Positions 33,974 to 42,235 of a DNA stretch of 64,000 nt are shown here, in pieces (position 1 is the stretch's first letter; the number at the start of each line of letters is the position of its first letter). Where the stretch lies: NCBI GenBank assembly GCA_049603835.1, contig JBMYSZ010000015.1:1-64000 (forward strand), in the 5' to 3' direction. Origin of the DNA: Mangrovicoccus sp049603835. Lineage in GTDB: Bacteria > Pseudomonadota > Alphaproteobacteria > Rhodobacterales > Rhodobacteraceae. The notes beneath the pieces are model-generated. The model searched no databases. It had not been told where the DNA came from and worked only from the letters and a program-made list of their open reading frames with translations. The position numbers and the translations under genes were made by a program.

Positions 33974-36091
33974 ATGGCACGTGAATATCCCCTAGAGCGG
34001 TACCGGAACTTCGGTATCATGGCCCATATCGACGCTGGTAAAACCACCACGTCGGAGCGGATCTTGTACTACACCGGTAAGTCCCACAATATCGGCGAAG
34101 TGCATGACGGCGCCGCGACTATGGACTGGATGGAGCAAGAGCAAGAGCGCGGTATCACCATTACCTCGGCTGCGACCACCACCTTCTGGGAACGCACCGA
34201 AAACGGCACCGAAGCTCAGACTGAAAAGCACCGTTTCAACATCATCGACACCCCAGGCCACGTTGACTTCACCATTGAAGTTGAGCGTTCCTTGGCGGTT
34301 CTTGATGGCGCTGTTTGTGTGCTTGATGCGAATGCAGGCGTGGAGCCGCAGACTGAAACCGTATGGCGTCAGGCTGACCGCTACAAAGTTCCGCGTATCG
34401 TTTTTGTCAACAAAATGGACAAAATCGGCGCTGACTTCTTCAACTGCCACAAAATGATCGAAGATCGTACCGGTGCCCGCGCGGTTCCGGTTGCTATTCC
34501 GATCGGCGCAGAAACCGAGCTGGAAGGCCTGCTCGATCTGGTGCTGATGAAAGAATGGCTGTGGAAAGGCGACGATCTGGGCGCGACCTGGGAACTGGTC
34601 GACATCCGTCCGGAACTGCAAGACCAAGCTGACGAATGGCGTGAAGTCATGATCGAAGCTGCGGTCGAGATGGACGAAGACGCCATGGAAGCCTATCTCG
34701 AAGGCAATGAGCCCGATGTAGAGACCCTGCGCGCGCTTATCCGTAAGGGCTGCTTGTCTATGTCCTTCGTTCCGATGCTGGGCGGTTCTGCGTTCAAAAA
34801 CAAAGGTGTTCAGCCGCTTCTGAACGCTGTGATCGACTATCTGCCGAGCCCGCTCGACGTTGTTGATTACATGGGCTTTAAGCCGGGCGACGAAGAAGAA
34901 GTTCGTGACATCGCACGTCGTGCGGAAGACGATATGCCGTTCGCTGGCCTGGCGTTCAAAATCATGAACGACCCCTTTGTTGGCTCGCTGACCTTCACTC
35001 GGATCTATTCCGGCGTGATGAACAAAGGCGACAGCATTCTGAACTCGACCAAGGGTAAGAAAGAGCGCATCGGTCGTATGATGATGATGCACTCCAACAA
35101 CCGGGAAGAGATCGAAGAAGCCTTCGCAGGCGACATCATCGCGCTGGCGGGTCTGAAAGACACCACCACAGGTGACACGCTGTGCGACATCAAAGATCCG
35201 GTGGTTCTGGAAACCATGACCTTCCCGGATCCGGTGATCGAGATCGCGGTTGAGCCGAAAACCAAAGGCGACCAAGAGAAAATGTCTCAGGGTCTGGCCC
35301 GTCTGGCGGCCGAAGATCCGTCCTTCCGTGTGGAAACTGACCTGGAATCTGGTCAGACCATCATGAAAGGTATGGGCGAACTTCACCTGGACATCCTGGT
35401 TGACCGTCTGAAGCGTGAATTTAAGGTTGAAGCGAATATTGGTGCGCCTCAGGTGGCCTATCGCGAAACCATCTCCCACGCGGCAGATGTCGATTACACC
35501 CACAAGAAACAGTCGGGTGGTTCCGGTCAGTTCGCGCGCGTCAAGCTGGAAATTCAGCCAACCGAAGCAGGCGAGGGCTATTCTTTCGAAAGCCGCATCG
35601 TTGGTGGTGCTGTTCCGAAGGAATATATCCCGGGTGTTGAAAAAGGCATCCAGTCGGTTATGGATAGCGGCCCTCTGGCTGGCTTCCCGGTTATCGACTT
35701 CAAAGTGGCTCTGGTTGACGGCGCGTTCCACGATGTGGACTCCAGCGTTCTCGCCTTCGAAATCGCGGCACGTGCCGGGATGCGCGAAGGTCTGAAGAAA
35801 GCGGGCGCGAAACTGCTTGAGCCGATGATGAAAGTGGAAGTGATCACGCCGGAAGAGTACACCGGTGGTATCATTGGTGACTTGACCTCTCGTCGTGGTC
35901 AGGTGTCCGGTCAGGAACCGCGCGGCAATGCGGTTGCGATCGACGCTTTCGTGCCGCTGGCAAATATGTTCGGCTACATCAACACCTTGCGGTCGATGTC
36001 GTCGGGTCGTGCCCAGTTCACCATGCAGTTCGATCACTATGATCCGGTGCCGTCGAACATCTCGGACGAAATTCAGGCGAAATACGCGTAA
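33974..36091 (+). CDS. fusA: Elongation factor G
   Basis: A 705-aa translocase GTPase. The P-loop AHIDAGKTTTSERI (about 17-30), the switch region DTPGHVDFTIEVERS and the NKMDKIGADF guanine motif are intact. Domain IV carries SGGSGQFARVKLEIQP and domain V GDLTSRRGQVSGQEPRG. GAAGGA lies upstream of the ATG. The downstream junction with tuf contains a REP-like pair. Confidence 0.98.
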   Translation: MAREYPLERYRNFGIMAHIDAGKTTTSERILYYTGKSHNIGEVHDGAATMDWMEQEQERGITITSAATTTFWERTENGTEAQTEKHRFNIIDTPGHVDFTIEVERSLAVLDGAVCVLDANAGVEPQTETVWRQADRYKVPRIVFVNKMDKIGADFFNCHKMIEDRTGARAVPVAIPIGAETELEGLLDLVLMKEWLWKGDDLGATWELVDIRPELQDQADEWREVMIEAAVEMDEDAMEAYLEGNEPDVETLRALIRKGCLSMSFVPMLGGSAFKNKGVQPLLNAVIDYLPSPLDVVDYMGFKPGDEEEVRDIARRAEDDMPFAGLAFKIMNDPFVGSLTFTRIYSGVMNKGDSILNSTKGKKERIGRMMMMHSNNREEIEEAFAGDIIALAGLKDTTTGDTLCDIKDPVVLETMTFPDPVIEIAVEPKTKGDQEKMSQGLARLAAEDPSFRVETDLESGQTIMKGMGELHLDILVDRLKREFKVEANIGAPQVAYRETISHAADVDYTHKKQSGGSGQFARVKLEIQPTEAGEGYSFESRIVGGAVPKEYIPGVEKGIQSVMDSGPLAGFPVIDFKVALVDGAFHDVDSSVLAFEIAARAGMREGLKKAGAKLLEPMMKVEVITPEEYTGGIIGDLTSRRGQVSGQEPRGNAVAIDAFVPLANMFGYINTLRSMSSGRAQFTMQFDHYDPVPSNISDEIQAKYA

Positions 36092-36109
36092 GCGCATGCT
36101 TGACCCGGT

Positions 36110-36166
36110 GGTGGGCAAATTGCCCACCCTACCCAATCCCCGTAGGGTGAGCGCTTGAGGCTCACC
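36110..36166. repeat. REP-like head-to-head hairpin pair between fusA and tuf
   Basis: Unit 1 is GGTGGGCAAATTGCCCACCCTAC (36110-36132). Unit 2 is the opposite orientation, GTAGGGTGAGC...GCTCACC (36142-36166). In unit 2 the stem has changed on both sides (TGGGC to TGAGC, GCCCA to GCTCA), so pairing is kept. The ends face each other across nine bases, as in the rpoB-rpoC copy. Confidence 0.85.
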
Positions 36167-36192
36167 GCTGGCGAAAATAACAGGAGGCCATC

Positions 36193-37368
36193 ATGGCAAA
36201 GGAAAAGTTTGAGCGTAATAAGCCGCATGTTAACATCGGCACGATCGGTCACGTTGACCATGGCAAGACGACTCTGACCGCAGCGATCACGAAATATTTC
36301 GGCGACTTCAAAGCCTATGATCAGATCGACGGCGCCCCGGAAGAAAAAGCGCGTGGCATCACCATCTCCACCGCCCATGTGGAATACGAAACCGAAAACC
36401 GCCACTACGCGCATGTGGACTGCCCCGGCCACGCTGACTATGTGAAAAACATGATCACCGGTGCGGCGCAGATGGATGGCGGCATCCTGGTTGTGAACGC
36501 GGCTGACGGCCCAATGCCTCAGACCCGCGAGCACATCCTGCTGGCGCGTCAGGTTGGCGTTCCGGCTCTGGTTGTCTTCATGAACAAAGTTGACCAGGTT
36601 GACGACGAAGAGCTGCTGGAGCTCGTCGAAATGGAAATCCGCGAGCTGCTGGACAGCTACGAATTCCCCGGCGACGATATTCCGATCATTGCGGGCTCTG
36701 CTCTGGCGGCGATGGAAGGCCGTGACGCGAATATCGGCGAAGAGAAAATCAAAGAGCTGATGGCAGCTGTTGATGACTATATCCCGACCCCGGATCGTCC
36801 GAAGGATCAGCCTTTCTTGATGCCGATCGAAGACGTGTTCTCGATCTCTGGTCGCGGTACTGTTGTGACCGGTCGTGTTGAGCGTGGCGTGATCAATGTT
36901 GGCGACGAGATTGAAATCGTTGGCATTCGCGACACCACCAAAACCACCTGTACCGGTGTTGAGATGTTCCGCAAGCTGCTGGATTCTGGCGAAGCTGGCG
37001 ACAATATCGGCGCGCTGCTGCGTGGTGTTGACCGCGAAGGCGTTGAGCGTGGCCAGGTTCTGTGTAAGCCGGGCTCCGTGACCCCGCACACCAAATTCAA
37101 GGCAGAAGCTTACATTCTGACCAAAGAAGAAGGTGGCCGTCACACCCCGTTCTTTGCGAATTACCGTCCGCAATTCTACTTCCGCACCACCGATGTGACC
37201 GGTTCTGTGACTTTGGAAGAAGGTACGGAAATGGTGATGCCGGGCGATAACGTTTCTTTCACCGTTGAGCTGATCGCTCCGATCGCGATGGAAGAAAAAC
37301 TGCGCTTCGCGATCCGCGAAGGCGGCCGCACCGTCGGCGCAGGCGTCGTTGCGTCCATCATCGAGTAA
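36193..37368 (+). CDS. tuf: Elongation factor Tu
   Basis: A 391-aa GTPase that delivers aminoacyl-tRNA. GHVDHGKTTLTAA (19-31), DCPGHADYVKNMITGAAQMDG, NKVD and the domain II-III sequences are all canonical. AGGAGG lies five bases before the ATG, a strong SD. A second tuf copy is common in proteobacteria but none is in this window. It closes the str operon. Confidence 0.98.
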   Translation: MAKEKFERNKPHVNIGTIGHVDHGKTTLTAAITKYFGDFKAYDQIDGAPEEKARGITISTAHVEYETENRHYAHVDCPGHADYVKNMITGAAQMDGGILVVNAADGPMPQTREHILLARQVGVPALVVFMNKVDQVDDEELLELVEMEIRELLDSYEFPGDDIPIIAGSALAAMEGRDANIGEEKIKELMAAVDDYIPTPDRPKDQPFLMPIEDVFSISGRGTVVTGRVERGVINVGDEIEIVGIRDTTKTTCTGVEMFRKLLDSGEAGDNIGALLRGVDREGVERGQVLCKPGSVTPHTKFKAEAYILTKEEGGRHTPFFANYRPQFYFRTTDVTGSVTLEEGTEMVMPGDNVSFTVELIAPIAMEEKLRFAIREGGRTVGAGVVASIIE

Positions 37369-37383
37369 GTGAATTAAAGAAGG

Positions 37384-37416
37384 ACGGTCTTCCAACCGGG
37401 AGGCCGTCTTTCTTTC
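37384..37416 (+). terminator. Intrinsic terminator after tuf
   Basis: GACGGTCTTCC and GGGAGGCCGTC form a stem with G-T pairs around a short AACC loop, followed by TTTCTTT. Confidence 0.75.
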
Positions 37417-37418
37417 GG

Positions 37419-37456
37419 TAGGAGCAATCTTACCATGGGCGAATTTATTTGCCCAA
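37419..37456. repeat. Possible decayed REP-like unit between tuf and rpsJ
   Basis: GTAGGA (37419-37424) is followed after eleven extra bases by TGGGC (37436-37440) and GCCCA (37451-37455). These are the parts of the REP-like unit seen elsewhere, but interrupted. It could equally be a leader hairpin of the S10 operon. Confidence 0.3.
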
Positions 37457-37532
37457 AACCGAGAATGTATGTGGGGTGCATAATTCTGTGCGCTCCACCT
37501 CTCGTTCTTTAAGGCCGAGAAAGGCATAACAT

Positions 37533-37841
37533 ATGCAAAGCCAGAGTATTCGCATCCGGCTCAAAGCGTTTGACTACCGCGTGCTGGACGCCAGCACCCA
37601 GGAAATCGTCAACACCGCTAAGCGCACCGGTGCACAGGTTCGCGGGCCCATCCCGCTGCCGAACAAGATTGAAAAATTCACGGTTCTGCGTGGTCCGCAT
37701 GTCGACAAAAAGTCGCGCGACCAGTTCGAGATCCGTACCCATAAGCGTCTGCTCGACATTGTCGACCCGACCCCGCAAACCGTTGATGCTCTGATGAAGC
37801 TCGACCTTGCGGCCGGTGTCGATGTCGAGATCAAAGTTTAA
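37533..37841 (+). CDS. rpsJ: 30S ribosomal protein S10
   Basis: A 102-aa 30S head protein that also partners NusB in antitermination. The block IRIRLKAFDYRVLD and the loop VRGPIPLPNKIEKFTVLRGPH are canonical. GAAAGG precedes the ATG. First gene of the S10 operon, 15 bases before rplC. Confidence 0.98.
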   Translation: MQSQSIRIRLKAFDYRVLDASTQEIVNTAKRTGAQVRGPIPLPNKIEKFTVLRGPHVDKKSRDQFEIRTHKRLLDIVDPTPQTVDALMKLDLAAGVDVEIKV

Positions 37842-37856
37842 GGAGGGCAGATAGCT

Positions 37857-38588
37857 ATGCGCTCCGGAATTATTGCGAAGAAAGTGGGCATGACCCGCTT
37901 GTTCCTTGAAGACGGCCGTCAGGTGCCGGTAACCGTTCTGCAGCTGGATGGCTTGCAGGTGGTTGCTCAGCGTACCCCGGAAAAAGATGGCTATACCGCT
38001 GTTCAGCTGGGTGCCGGTTCTGCGAAAGCAAAACGCACCAGCCAAGCAATGCGCGGTCATTTCGCGGTGGCCAATGTTGCGCCGAAGCGGAAGCTGGCGG
38101 AATTCCGGGTTGACCCGGAAAACCTGATCGAAGTGGGCGCCGAAATCTCGGCGGAGCATTTCGTTGCGGGCCAGAAAGTCGATGTTAGCGGCACCTCCAT
38201 CGGTAAAGGTTTTGCCGGTGCGATGAAACGCCATAACTTTGGCGGTCTGCGTGCATCGCATGGTGTGTCCATCAGCCACCGTTCCCATGGTTCGACCGGT
38301 CAGTGTCAGGACCCGGGTCGTGTTTTCAAAGGCAAGAAAATGGCCGGCCATATGGGTGCTGCCCGTGTGACCACCCAGAATCTGGAAGTGGTGAAAACCG
38401 ATGCAGATCGTGGCTTGATCATGGTCAAAGGCGCGGTTCCTGGCTCCAAAGGTGGCTGGGTCACTGTTAAGGATGCAGTTAAGAAGAAACTGCCAGACGG
38501 CGTGCCTTTCCCGGCGGCGCTGAAGGCTGTTGACGCTCCTGCTGCGGCCCCTGCCGAAGAAGCTCCGGCTGAAGGAGGTGCAGAATAA
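37857..38588 (+). CDS. rplC: 50S ribosomal protein L3
   Basis: A 243-aa early-assembly protein near the peptidyl transferase centre. The N-terminus MRSGIIAKKVGMTRLF and the loop FGGLRASHGVSISHRSHGSTGQ are conserved, the latter containing the Gln-bearing tip that is methylated in many bacteria. An Ala/Pro/Glu-rich tail of about 25 residues extends beyond the usual C-terminus. AGGAGGG precedes the ATG. The stop overlaps the rplD start (TAATG). Confidence 0.97.
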   Translation: MRSGIIAKKVGMTRLFLEDGRQVPVTVLQLDGLQVVAQRTPEKDGYTAVQLGAGSAKAKRTSQAMRGHFAVANVAPKRKLAEFRVDPENLIEVGAEISAEHFVAGQKVDVSGTSIGKGFAGAMKRHNFGGLRASHGVSISHRSHGSTGQCQDPGRVFKGKKMAGHMGAARVTTQNLEVVKTDADRGLIMVKGAVPGSKGGWVTVKDAVKKKLPDGVPFPAALKAVDAPAAAPAEEAPAEGGAE

Positions 38589-39208
38589 TGAAAGCTCCTG
38601 TGATCAAATTGGATGCGGGCGAAGCTGGCGACATCGATCTGAACGAAGATGTTTTCGGCCTGGAACCGCGCGCTGATATCTTGCATCGTGTTGTCCGCTG
38701 GCAGCGGTCGCGCATGCAGGCGGGCACTCACAAAGTGAAAACCCGTCGCGAGACCAGCTATTCCACCAAAAAGATCGTTCGTCAGAAAGGCTCTGGCGGC
38801 GCACGTCACGGTGACCGGAATGCTCCGATCTTCCGTGGTGGTGGTATCTATAAAGGCCCGACCCCGCGGAGCCACGCCCATGACTTGCCGAAGAAATTCC
38901 GCAAGCTCGGCCTGCGTCACGCTTTGTCGGCCAAGCAGGCTGCTGGTGAGCTGATCGTGATCGAAGAGGCGGTTTTGGCGGAAGCGAAAACCAAAGCTCT
39001 GTCCACCGCGGTGAAAAACCTCGGCTGGAAGCGCGCTCTGGTCATCGATGGTGCAGAAGTAAACGCAAATTTCGCAAAAGCAGCGGCGAATATCGAAGGT
39101 CTCGATATCCTGCCGAGCCAAGGTGCGAATGTTTATGACATCCTCAAGCGTGACACTCTGGTGCTCACCAAAGCAGGTGTCGAAGCGCTGGAGGCGCGCC
39201 TGAAATGA
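38588..39208 (+). CDS. rplD: 50S ribosomal protein L4
   Basis: A 206-aa protein lining the exit tunnel; in E. coli it autoregulates the S10 operon. Conserved RQKGSGGARHGDRNAPIFRGGG forms the tunnel loop. A very strong SD, AAGGAGGTG at 38573-38581, lies in the end of rplC. Its stop overlaps rplW by ATGA. Confidence 0.97.
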   Translation: MKAPVIKLDAGEAGDIDLNEDVFGLEPRADILHRVVRWQRSRMQAGTHKVKTRRETSYSTKKIVRQKGSGGARHGDRNAPIFRGGGIYKGPTPRSHAHDLPKKFRKLGLRHALSAKQAAGELIVIEEAVLAEAKTKALSTAVKNLGWKRALVIDGAEVNANFAKAAANIEGLDILPSQGANVYDILKRDTLVLTKAGVEALEARLK

Positions 39209-39501
39209 GTGCAAAACCGGAGCATTACGACGTAATCCGTAAGCCGATCATCACCGAAAAAGCGACCATGGCCTCTGAAGCCAATGCGGTTGTTTTCGAA
39301 GTAGCGATCGACGCGGCGAAACCGCAGATCAAAGAAGCTGTTGAAGAGCTCTTTGGTGTGAAGGTGAAGGCGGTCAATACCACCATCACCAAAGGTAAGG
39401 TGAAGCGTTTCCGTGGCATGCTGGGCAAGCGTAAAGACGTTAAAAAAGCCTATGTGACCCTGGAAGAAGGCAACACGATCGACGTATCGACCGGCCTTTA
39501 A
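39205..39501 (+). CDS. rplW: 50S ribosomal protein L23
   Basis: A 98-aa protein at the tunnel exit that docks trigger factor and SRP. The signature YDVIRKPIITEKAT and the C-terminal KAYVTLEEG are present. The start overlaps the rplD stop (ATGA). Normally rplB follows directly; here 1.2 kb with a repeat, a terminator and two foreign genes intervene. Confidence 0.97.
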   Translation: MSAKPEHYDVIRKPIITEKATMASEANAVVFEVAIDAAKPQIKEAVEELFGVKVKAVNTTITKGKVKRFRGMLGKRKDVKKAYVTLEEGNTIDVSTGL

Positions 39502-39512
39502 GCTTTGGCAGT

Positions 39513-39534
39513 GATGGGCAAATGCCCATCCTAC
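39513..39534. repeat. REP-like unit after rplW
   Basis: A single unit, GATGGGCAAATGCCCATCCTAC, of the GATGGGC/GCCCATC stem variant. It begins eleven bases after the rplW stop and directly precedes a terminator. Confidence 0.8.
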
Positions 39535-39542
39535 GCTTTTTG

Positions 39543-39577
39543 CAGCGCCTCCGCTTTTGCGGGGGCGTTTTGTCTCA
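39543..39577 (+). terminator. Intrinsic terminator after rplW
   Basis: GCGCCTCCGC and GCGGGGGCG pair across a TTTT loop, followed by TTTTGT. It would cut the S10 operon in two after rplW. Confidence 0.7.
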
Positions 39578-39660
39578 TAAAGAGATTTCTTTGATTTTAG
39601 TGTATTCCTAATTTTGTGGAGCGTACATATTGGGGAGAAAGATCTCTAATTTGGACAAAG

Positions 39661-39674
39661 GGTTCTATTGAACC
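39661..39674. promoter_or_regulatory. Inverted repeat GGTTC-TATT-GAACC before the Panacea gene
   Basis: Five-base perfect arms lie 27 bases before the antitoxin-like gene start, just upstream of its SD. The position suits autoregulation of a toxin-antitoxin operon. No binding evidence is available. Confidence 0.4.
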
Positions 39675-39700
39675 GAGCGCACGACGAAGGGAGGTAGACA

Positions 39701-40210
39701 ATGAACATCAATGCAGACCTCGCTGACCCCTCAGTACCAGTCTCCGATGCGTTGAACGTGGCTAATGAAATTCTGAAAATTGCAAAGCGCGAAGGTTTAG
39801 CTTTGACGCCTATGCAGTTAGTCAAGTTGACATATATCGCTCATGGATGGTCGCTTGCCATTCTCGAGCGTGATCTCTTTCAGGACCGGATTGAGGCTTG
39901 GAAATACGGTCCGGTTATTCCAGTGCTTTATCATGCTACAAAAAAATACGGTCGCGGAGTAATTCCTCTAGATTTAATAGATGAGGATACGCCGTCTCCC
40001 TTTGATGCCGATGTTACCGCATTGTTAGAAGATGTGGTGGCAAAATATGGGAACCTTAGCGGATACGCTTTGTCTAATTTAACGCACCGGGATGGAAGCC
40101 CATGGCAACAAGTGTTTAGGGAAGGTGTGATGAATATTCCCATAGGAGATGAAATTATCTCTCAGCACTATGGGGAGAAGCTCGATGCCTATAGACGTTC
40201 CACCTCCTGA
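39701..40210 (+). CDS. Panacea-domain (DUF4065) protein, probable antitoxin
   Basis: A 169-aa soluble protein matching the Panacea/DUF4065 (SocA, GepA-like) pattern: LTPMQLVKLTYIAHGWSLAIL near 36-56, then EAWKYGPVIPVLYHA, and a C-terminal GYALSNLTHRDGSPWQQVF. Panacea domains serve as interchangeable antitoxins paired with many unrelated toxins, and can also act as protease adaptors. A strong SD, AGGGAGG at 39688-39694, precedes the ATG. The next gene overlaps by 26 bases and encodes a small membrane protein. Codon choice is A+T-rich (TTA, ATA, AAA) compared with the flanking ribosomal genes, which indicates acquisition by transfer. Confidence 0.82.
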   Translation: MNINADLADPSVPVSDALNVANEILKIAKREGLALTPMQLVKLTYIAHGWSLAILERDLFQDRIEAWKYGPVIPVLYHATKKYGRGVIPLDLIDEDTPSPFDADVTALLEDVVAKYGNLSGYALSNLTHRDGSPWQQVFREGVMNIPIGDEIISQHYGEKLDAYRRSTS

Positions 40211-40535
40211 TGGTCCACTACCAGGACGTTGGGCGCAAGACGAAAGCGCTAGAAGAGAAAATCGCGACTGGGCGGATGAAAGAAAATTAAGGGAAGCAAA
40301 GACATCGGCCGAGATTCTTTGGGCTAAATCCTACGGTTGGGCTATGATCGCGTTCCTAGCAGTGTTTTCGCTTCTTTTTTTGGGTAGTTTATCTGCCTGG
40401 TCACTTCATTACCTATTACCTGTCAAGTTTCATTGGTTGAGTTCTGATCAACTGTCAAAAGTTCAGTCTGTAATTTTTAGCGGAAGCCTTGGCGGTGTCG
40501 TGTCATTTGTTGCGCAAAAGCAATTGTCGAAATAG
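40185..40535 (+). CDS. Small membrane protein paired with the Panacea gene, candidate toxin
   Basis: A 116-aa protein. A charged N-terminal half (Glu/Arg-rich about 18-45) precedes a transmembrane segment at about 51-78 (AMIAFLAVFSLLFLGSLSAW) and a second hydrophobic stretch near 94-111. I chose the start at 40185 because GGGGAG sits at 40172-40177; this overlaps the Panacea gene by 26 bases, typical of coupled toxin-antitoxin genes. Small membrane-disrupting toxins are among the partners reported for Panacea antitoxins, but I recognise no specific toxin family. An alternative is a membrane protein unrelated to toxicity. Confidence 0.6.
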   Translation: MPIDVPPPDGPLPGRWAQDESARRENRDWADERKLREAKTSAEILWAKSYGWAMIAFLAVFSLLFLGSLSAWSLHYLLPVKFHWLSSDQLSKVQSVIFSGSLGGVVSFVAQKQLSK

Positions 40536-40600
40536 CAAACCGCGTTCATAAAACTCCTAGACCCCCCTCTACCCATCTGCTATTAGCGCCGGACCTAAAC

Positions 40601-40662
40601 GGCCTCGGATTCGTTCCGGGGCCTTCTCTATTATAATTCGGGCACCTTCGGGGGCCTTTATT
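40601..40662 (+). terminator. Two consecutive terminator-like hairpins after the toxin-antitoxin pair
   Basis: The first hairpin is GGCCTCGGA/TCCGGGGCC (40601-40623), followed by TTCTCTATT. The second is a GGCACC/GGGGCC stem with a TTCG loop (40641-40656), followed by TTTATTT. Confidence 0.55.
40632..40637 (+). promoter_or_regulatory. Consensus -10 TATAAT before rplB
   Basis: A perfect TATAAT lies 90 bases before rplB. The -35 position has no good match (TTCGTT at 40610-40615 is the closest). It could restart transcription of rplB-rplP downstream of the inserted module. Confidence 0.35.
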
Positions 40663-40726
40663 TGGGACCTGAGTCCGCGATCTCGCATCGCAAAAAAGGG
40701 CCCTCTAACAACGGAAGACAGAAACT

Positions 40727-41569
40727 ATGGCACTTAAGTCGTATAAACCGACGACGCCTGGCCAGCGTGGGCTGGTTCTGATCGACCGTTCGGAGCTTTG
40801 GAAAGGGCGCCCGGTCAAAAAACTCACTGAGGGTTTGACCAAATCGGGCGGTCGGAACAATACCGGACGGATCACTTCTCGCCGTCGCGGCGGTGGCGCA
40901 AAACGCCTCTACCGTATCGTGGATTTCAAGCGTCGGAAATTCGATGTAGCGGCAACCGTCGAACGGATCGAATATGACCCGAACCGGACCGCCTTTATCG
41001 CGCTGATCAAATATGACGATGGTGAGCAGGCCTATATCCTGGCACCGCAGCGTCTGGCGATTGGTGACAAAGTCATCGCGGGCGCCAAAGCCGATATCAA
41101 GCCGGGCAATGCAATGCCGTTCTCCGGTCTGCCGATCGGGACCATCATTCACAATATCGAACTGAAGCCGGGCAAGGGCGGTCAAATCGCACGCGCTGCA
41201 GGCACTTACGCCCAGTTCGTTGGCCGTGATGGTGGCTATGCGCAGATCCGTCTGAGCTCGGGCGAGCTTCGCCTGGTCCGTCAGGAATGCATGGCAACTG
41301 TTGGCGCCGTGTCGAACCCGGATAATTCTAACCAAAACCTCGGTAAAGCTGGCCGTGTCCGTCACATGGGCAAACGTCCGAGCGTTCGTGGTGTGGTTAT
41401 GAACCCGATCGATCACCCCCATGGTGGTGGTGAAGGCCGGACTTCCGGTGGTCGTCACCCGGTTACCCCCTGGGGTAAGCCGACCAAAGGCGCGCGGACA
41501 CGCGACACCAACAAAGCGTCGCAGAAGCTTATCATCCGCTCGCGTCACGCCAAGAAGAAGGGCCGCTAA
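40727..41569 (+). CDS. rplB: 50S ribosomal protein L2
   Basis: A 280-aa protein essential for subunit joining and peptidyl transferase. The conserved C-terminal GVVMNPIDHPHGGGEGRTSGGRHPVTPWG contains the functional His loop. Start MALKSYKPTTPGQRG is standard, with GGAAG upstream. The preceding 1.2 kb insertion means it must be expressed from a local promoter or by readthrough. rpsS follows after three bases. Confidence 0.98.
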   Translation: MALKSYKPTTPGQRGLVLIDRSELWKGRPVKKLTEGLTKSGGRNNTGRITSRRRGGGAKRLYRIVDFKRRKFDVAATVERIEYDPNRTAFIALIKYDDGEQAYILAPQRLAIGDKVIAGAKADIKPGNAMPFSGLPIGTIIHNIELKPGKGGQIARAAGTYAQFVGRDGGYAQIRLSSGELRLVRQECMATVGAVSNPDNSNQNLGKAGRVRHMGKRPSVRGVVMNPIDHPHGGGEGRTSGGRHPVTPWGKPTKGARTRDTNKASQKLIIRSRHAKKKGR

Positions 41570-41572
41570 TCC

Positions 41573-41851
41573 ATGGCACGTTCCGTATGGAAAGGGCCTT
41601 TTGTGGACGCTTACGTCCTTAAGAAGGCTGAAAAGACCCGCGAGTCGGGCAAAAACGAAGTTATCAAGATCTGGTCGCGTCGTTCGACGATCCTACCTCA
41701 GTTTGTGGGGCTGACCTTCGGTGTTTATAACGGGCAGAAACATATCCCGGTAAATGTCTCCGAAGAGATGATTGGCCAGAAATTTGGTGAATACGCGCCG
41801 ACCCGTACCTATTACGGTCACATGGCAGACAAAAAAGCGAAGCGGAAATAA
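41573..41851 (+). CDS. rpsS: 30S ribosomal protein S19
   Basis: A 92-aa 30S head protein. MARSVWKGPFVDAYVLKK, RRSTILPQFVGLTFGVYNG and HIPVNVSEEMIGQKFGEYAPTR are all conserved. It starts three bases after rplB and three bases before rplV, consistent with one polycistronic mRNA. Confidence 0.98.
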   Translation: MARSVWKGPFVDAYVLKKAEKTRESGKNEVIKIWSRRSTILPQFVGLTFGVYNGQKHIPVNVSEEMIGQKFGEYAPTRTYYGHMADKKAKRK

Positions 41852-41854
41852 GAG

Positions 41855-42235
41855 ATGGGTAAAGAGAAAAATCCCCGCCGCGTCGCGGAAAATGAAGCCA
41901 TGGCAAAGGTTCGTATGCTGCGCACTAGCCCGCAGAAACTGAACCTGGTTGCACAGATGATCCGCGGCAAGAAAGTTGATAAGGCTCTGGCCGATCTGAC
42001 TTTCTCGTCCAAGCGTATCTCTGACGATGTCAAGAAATGCCTGCAATCGGCGATCGCCAATGCTGAGAATAACCACAATCTGGATGTGGATGAGCTCATC
42101 GTAGCGGAAGCTTATGTTGGTAAGAACCTGACCATGAAGCGCGGTCGTCCTCGGGCGCGTGGCCGTTACGGCCGTATCATGAAGCCGTTCTCTGAACTGA
42201 CCATCAAGGTCCGCCAGGTTGAGGAGCAAGCCTAA
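41855..42235 (+). CDS. rplV: 50S ribosomal protein L22
   Basis: A 126-aa tunnel-lining protein. The segment MLRTSPQKLNLVAQMIRGKKV and the beta-hairpin KRGRPRARGRYGRI are typical. The N-terminus is extended by about ten residues relative to E. coli (MGKEKNPRRVAENEAMAKVR). A second ATG at 41900 would give a shorter form, but the SD context favours 41855. The stop overlaps the rpsC start. Confidence 0.96.
   Translation: MGKEKNPRRVAENEAMAKVRMLRTSPQKLNLVAQMIRGKKVDKALADLTFSSKRISDDVKKCLQSAIANAENNHNLDVDELIVAEAYVGKNLTMKRGRPRARGRYGRIMKPFSELTIKVRQVEEQA

Noticed and set aside
33992..37527. Long minus-strand open frames opposite fusA and tuf.
   Set aside because: Same codon-bias effect. No start signal, no recognisable protein, and full overlap with essential conserved genes.
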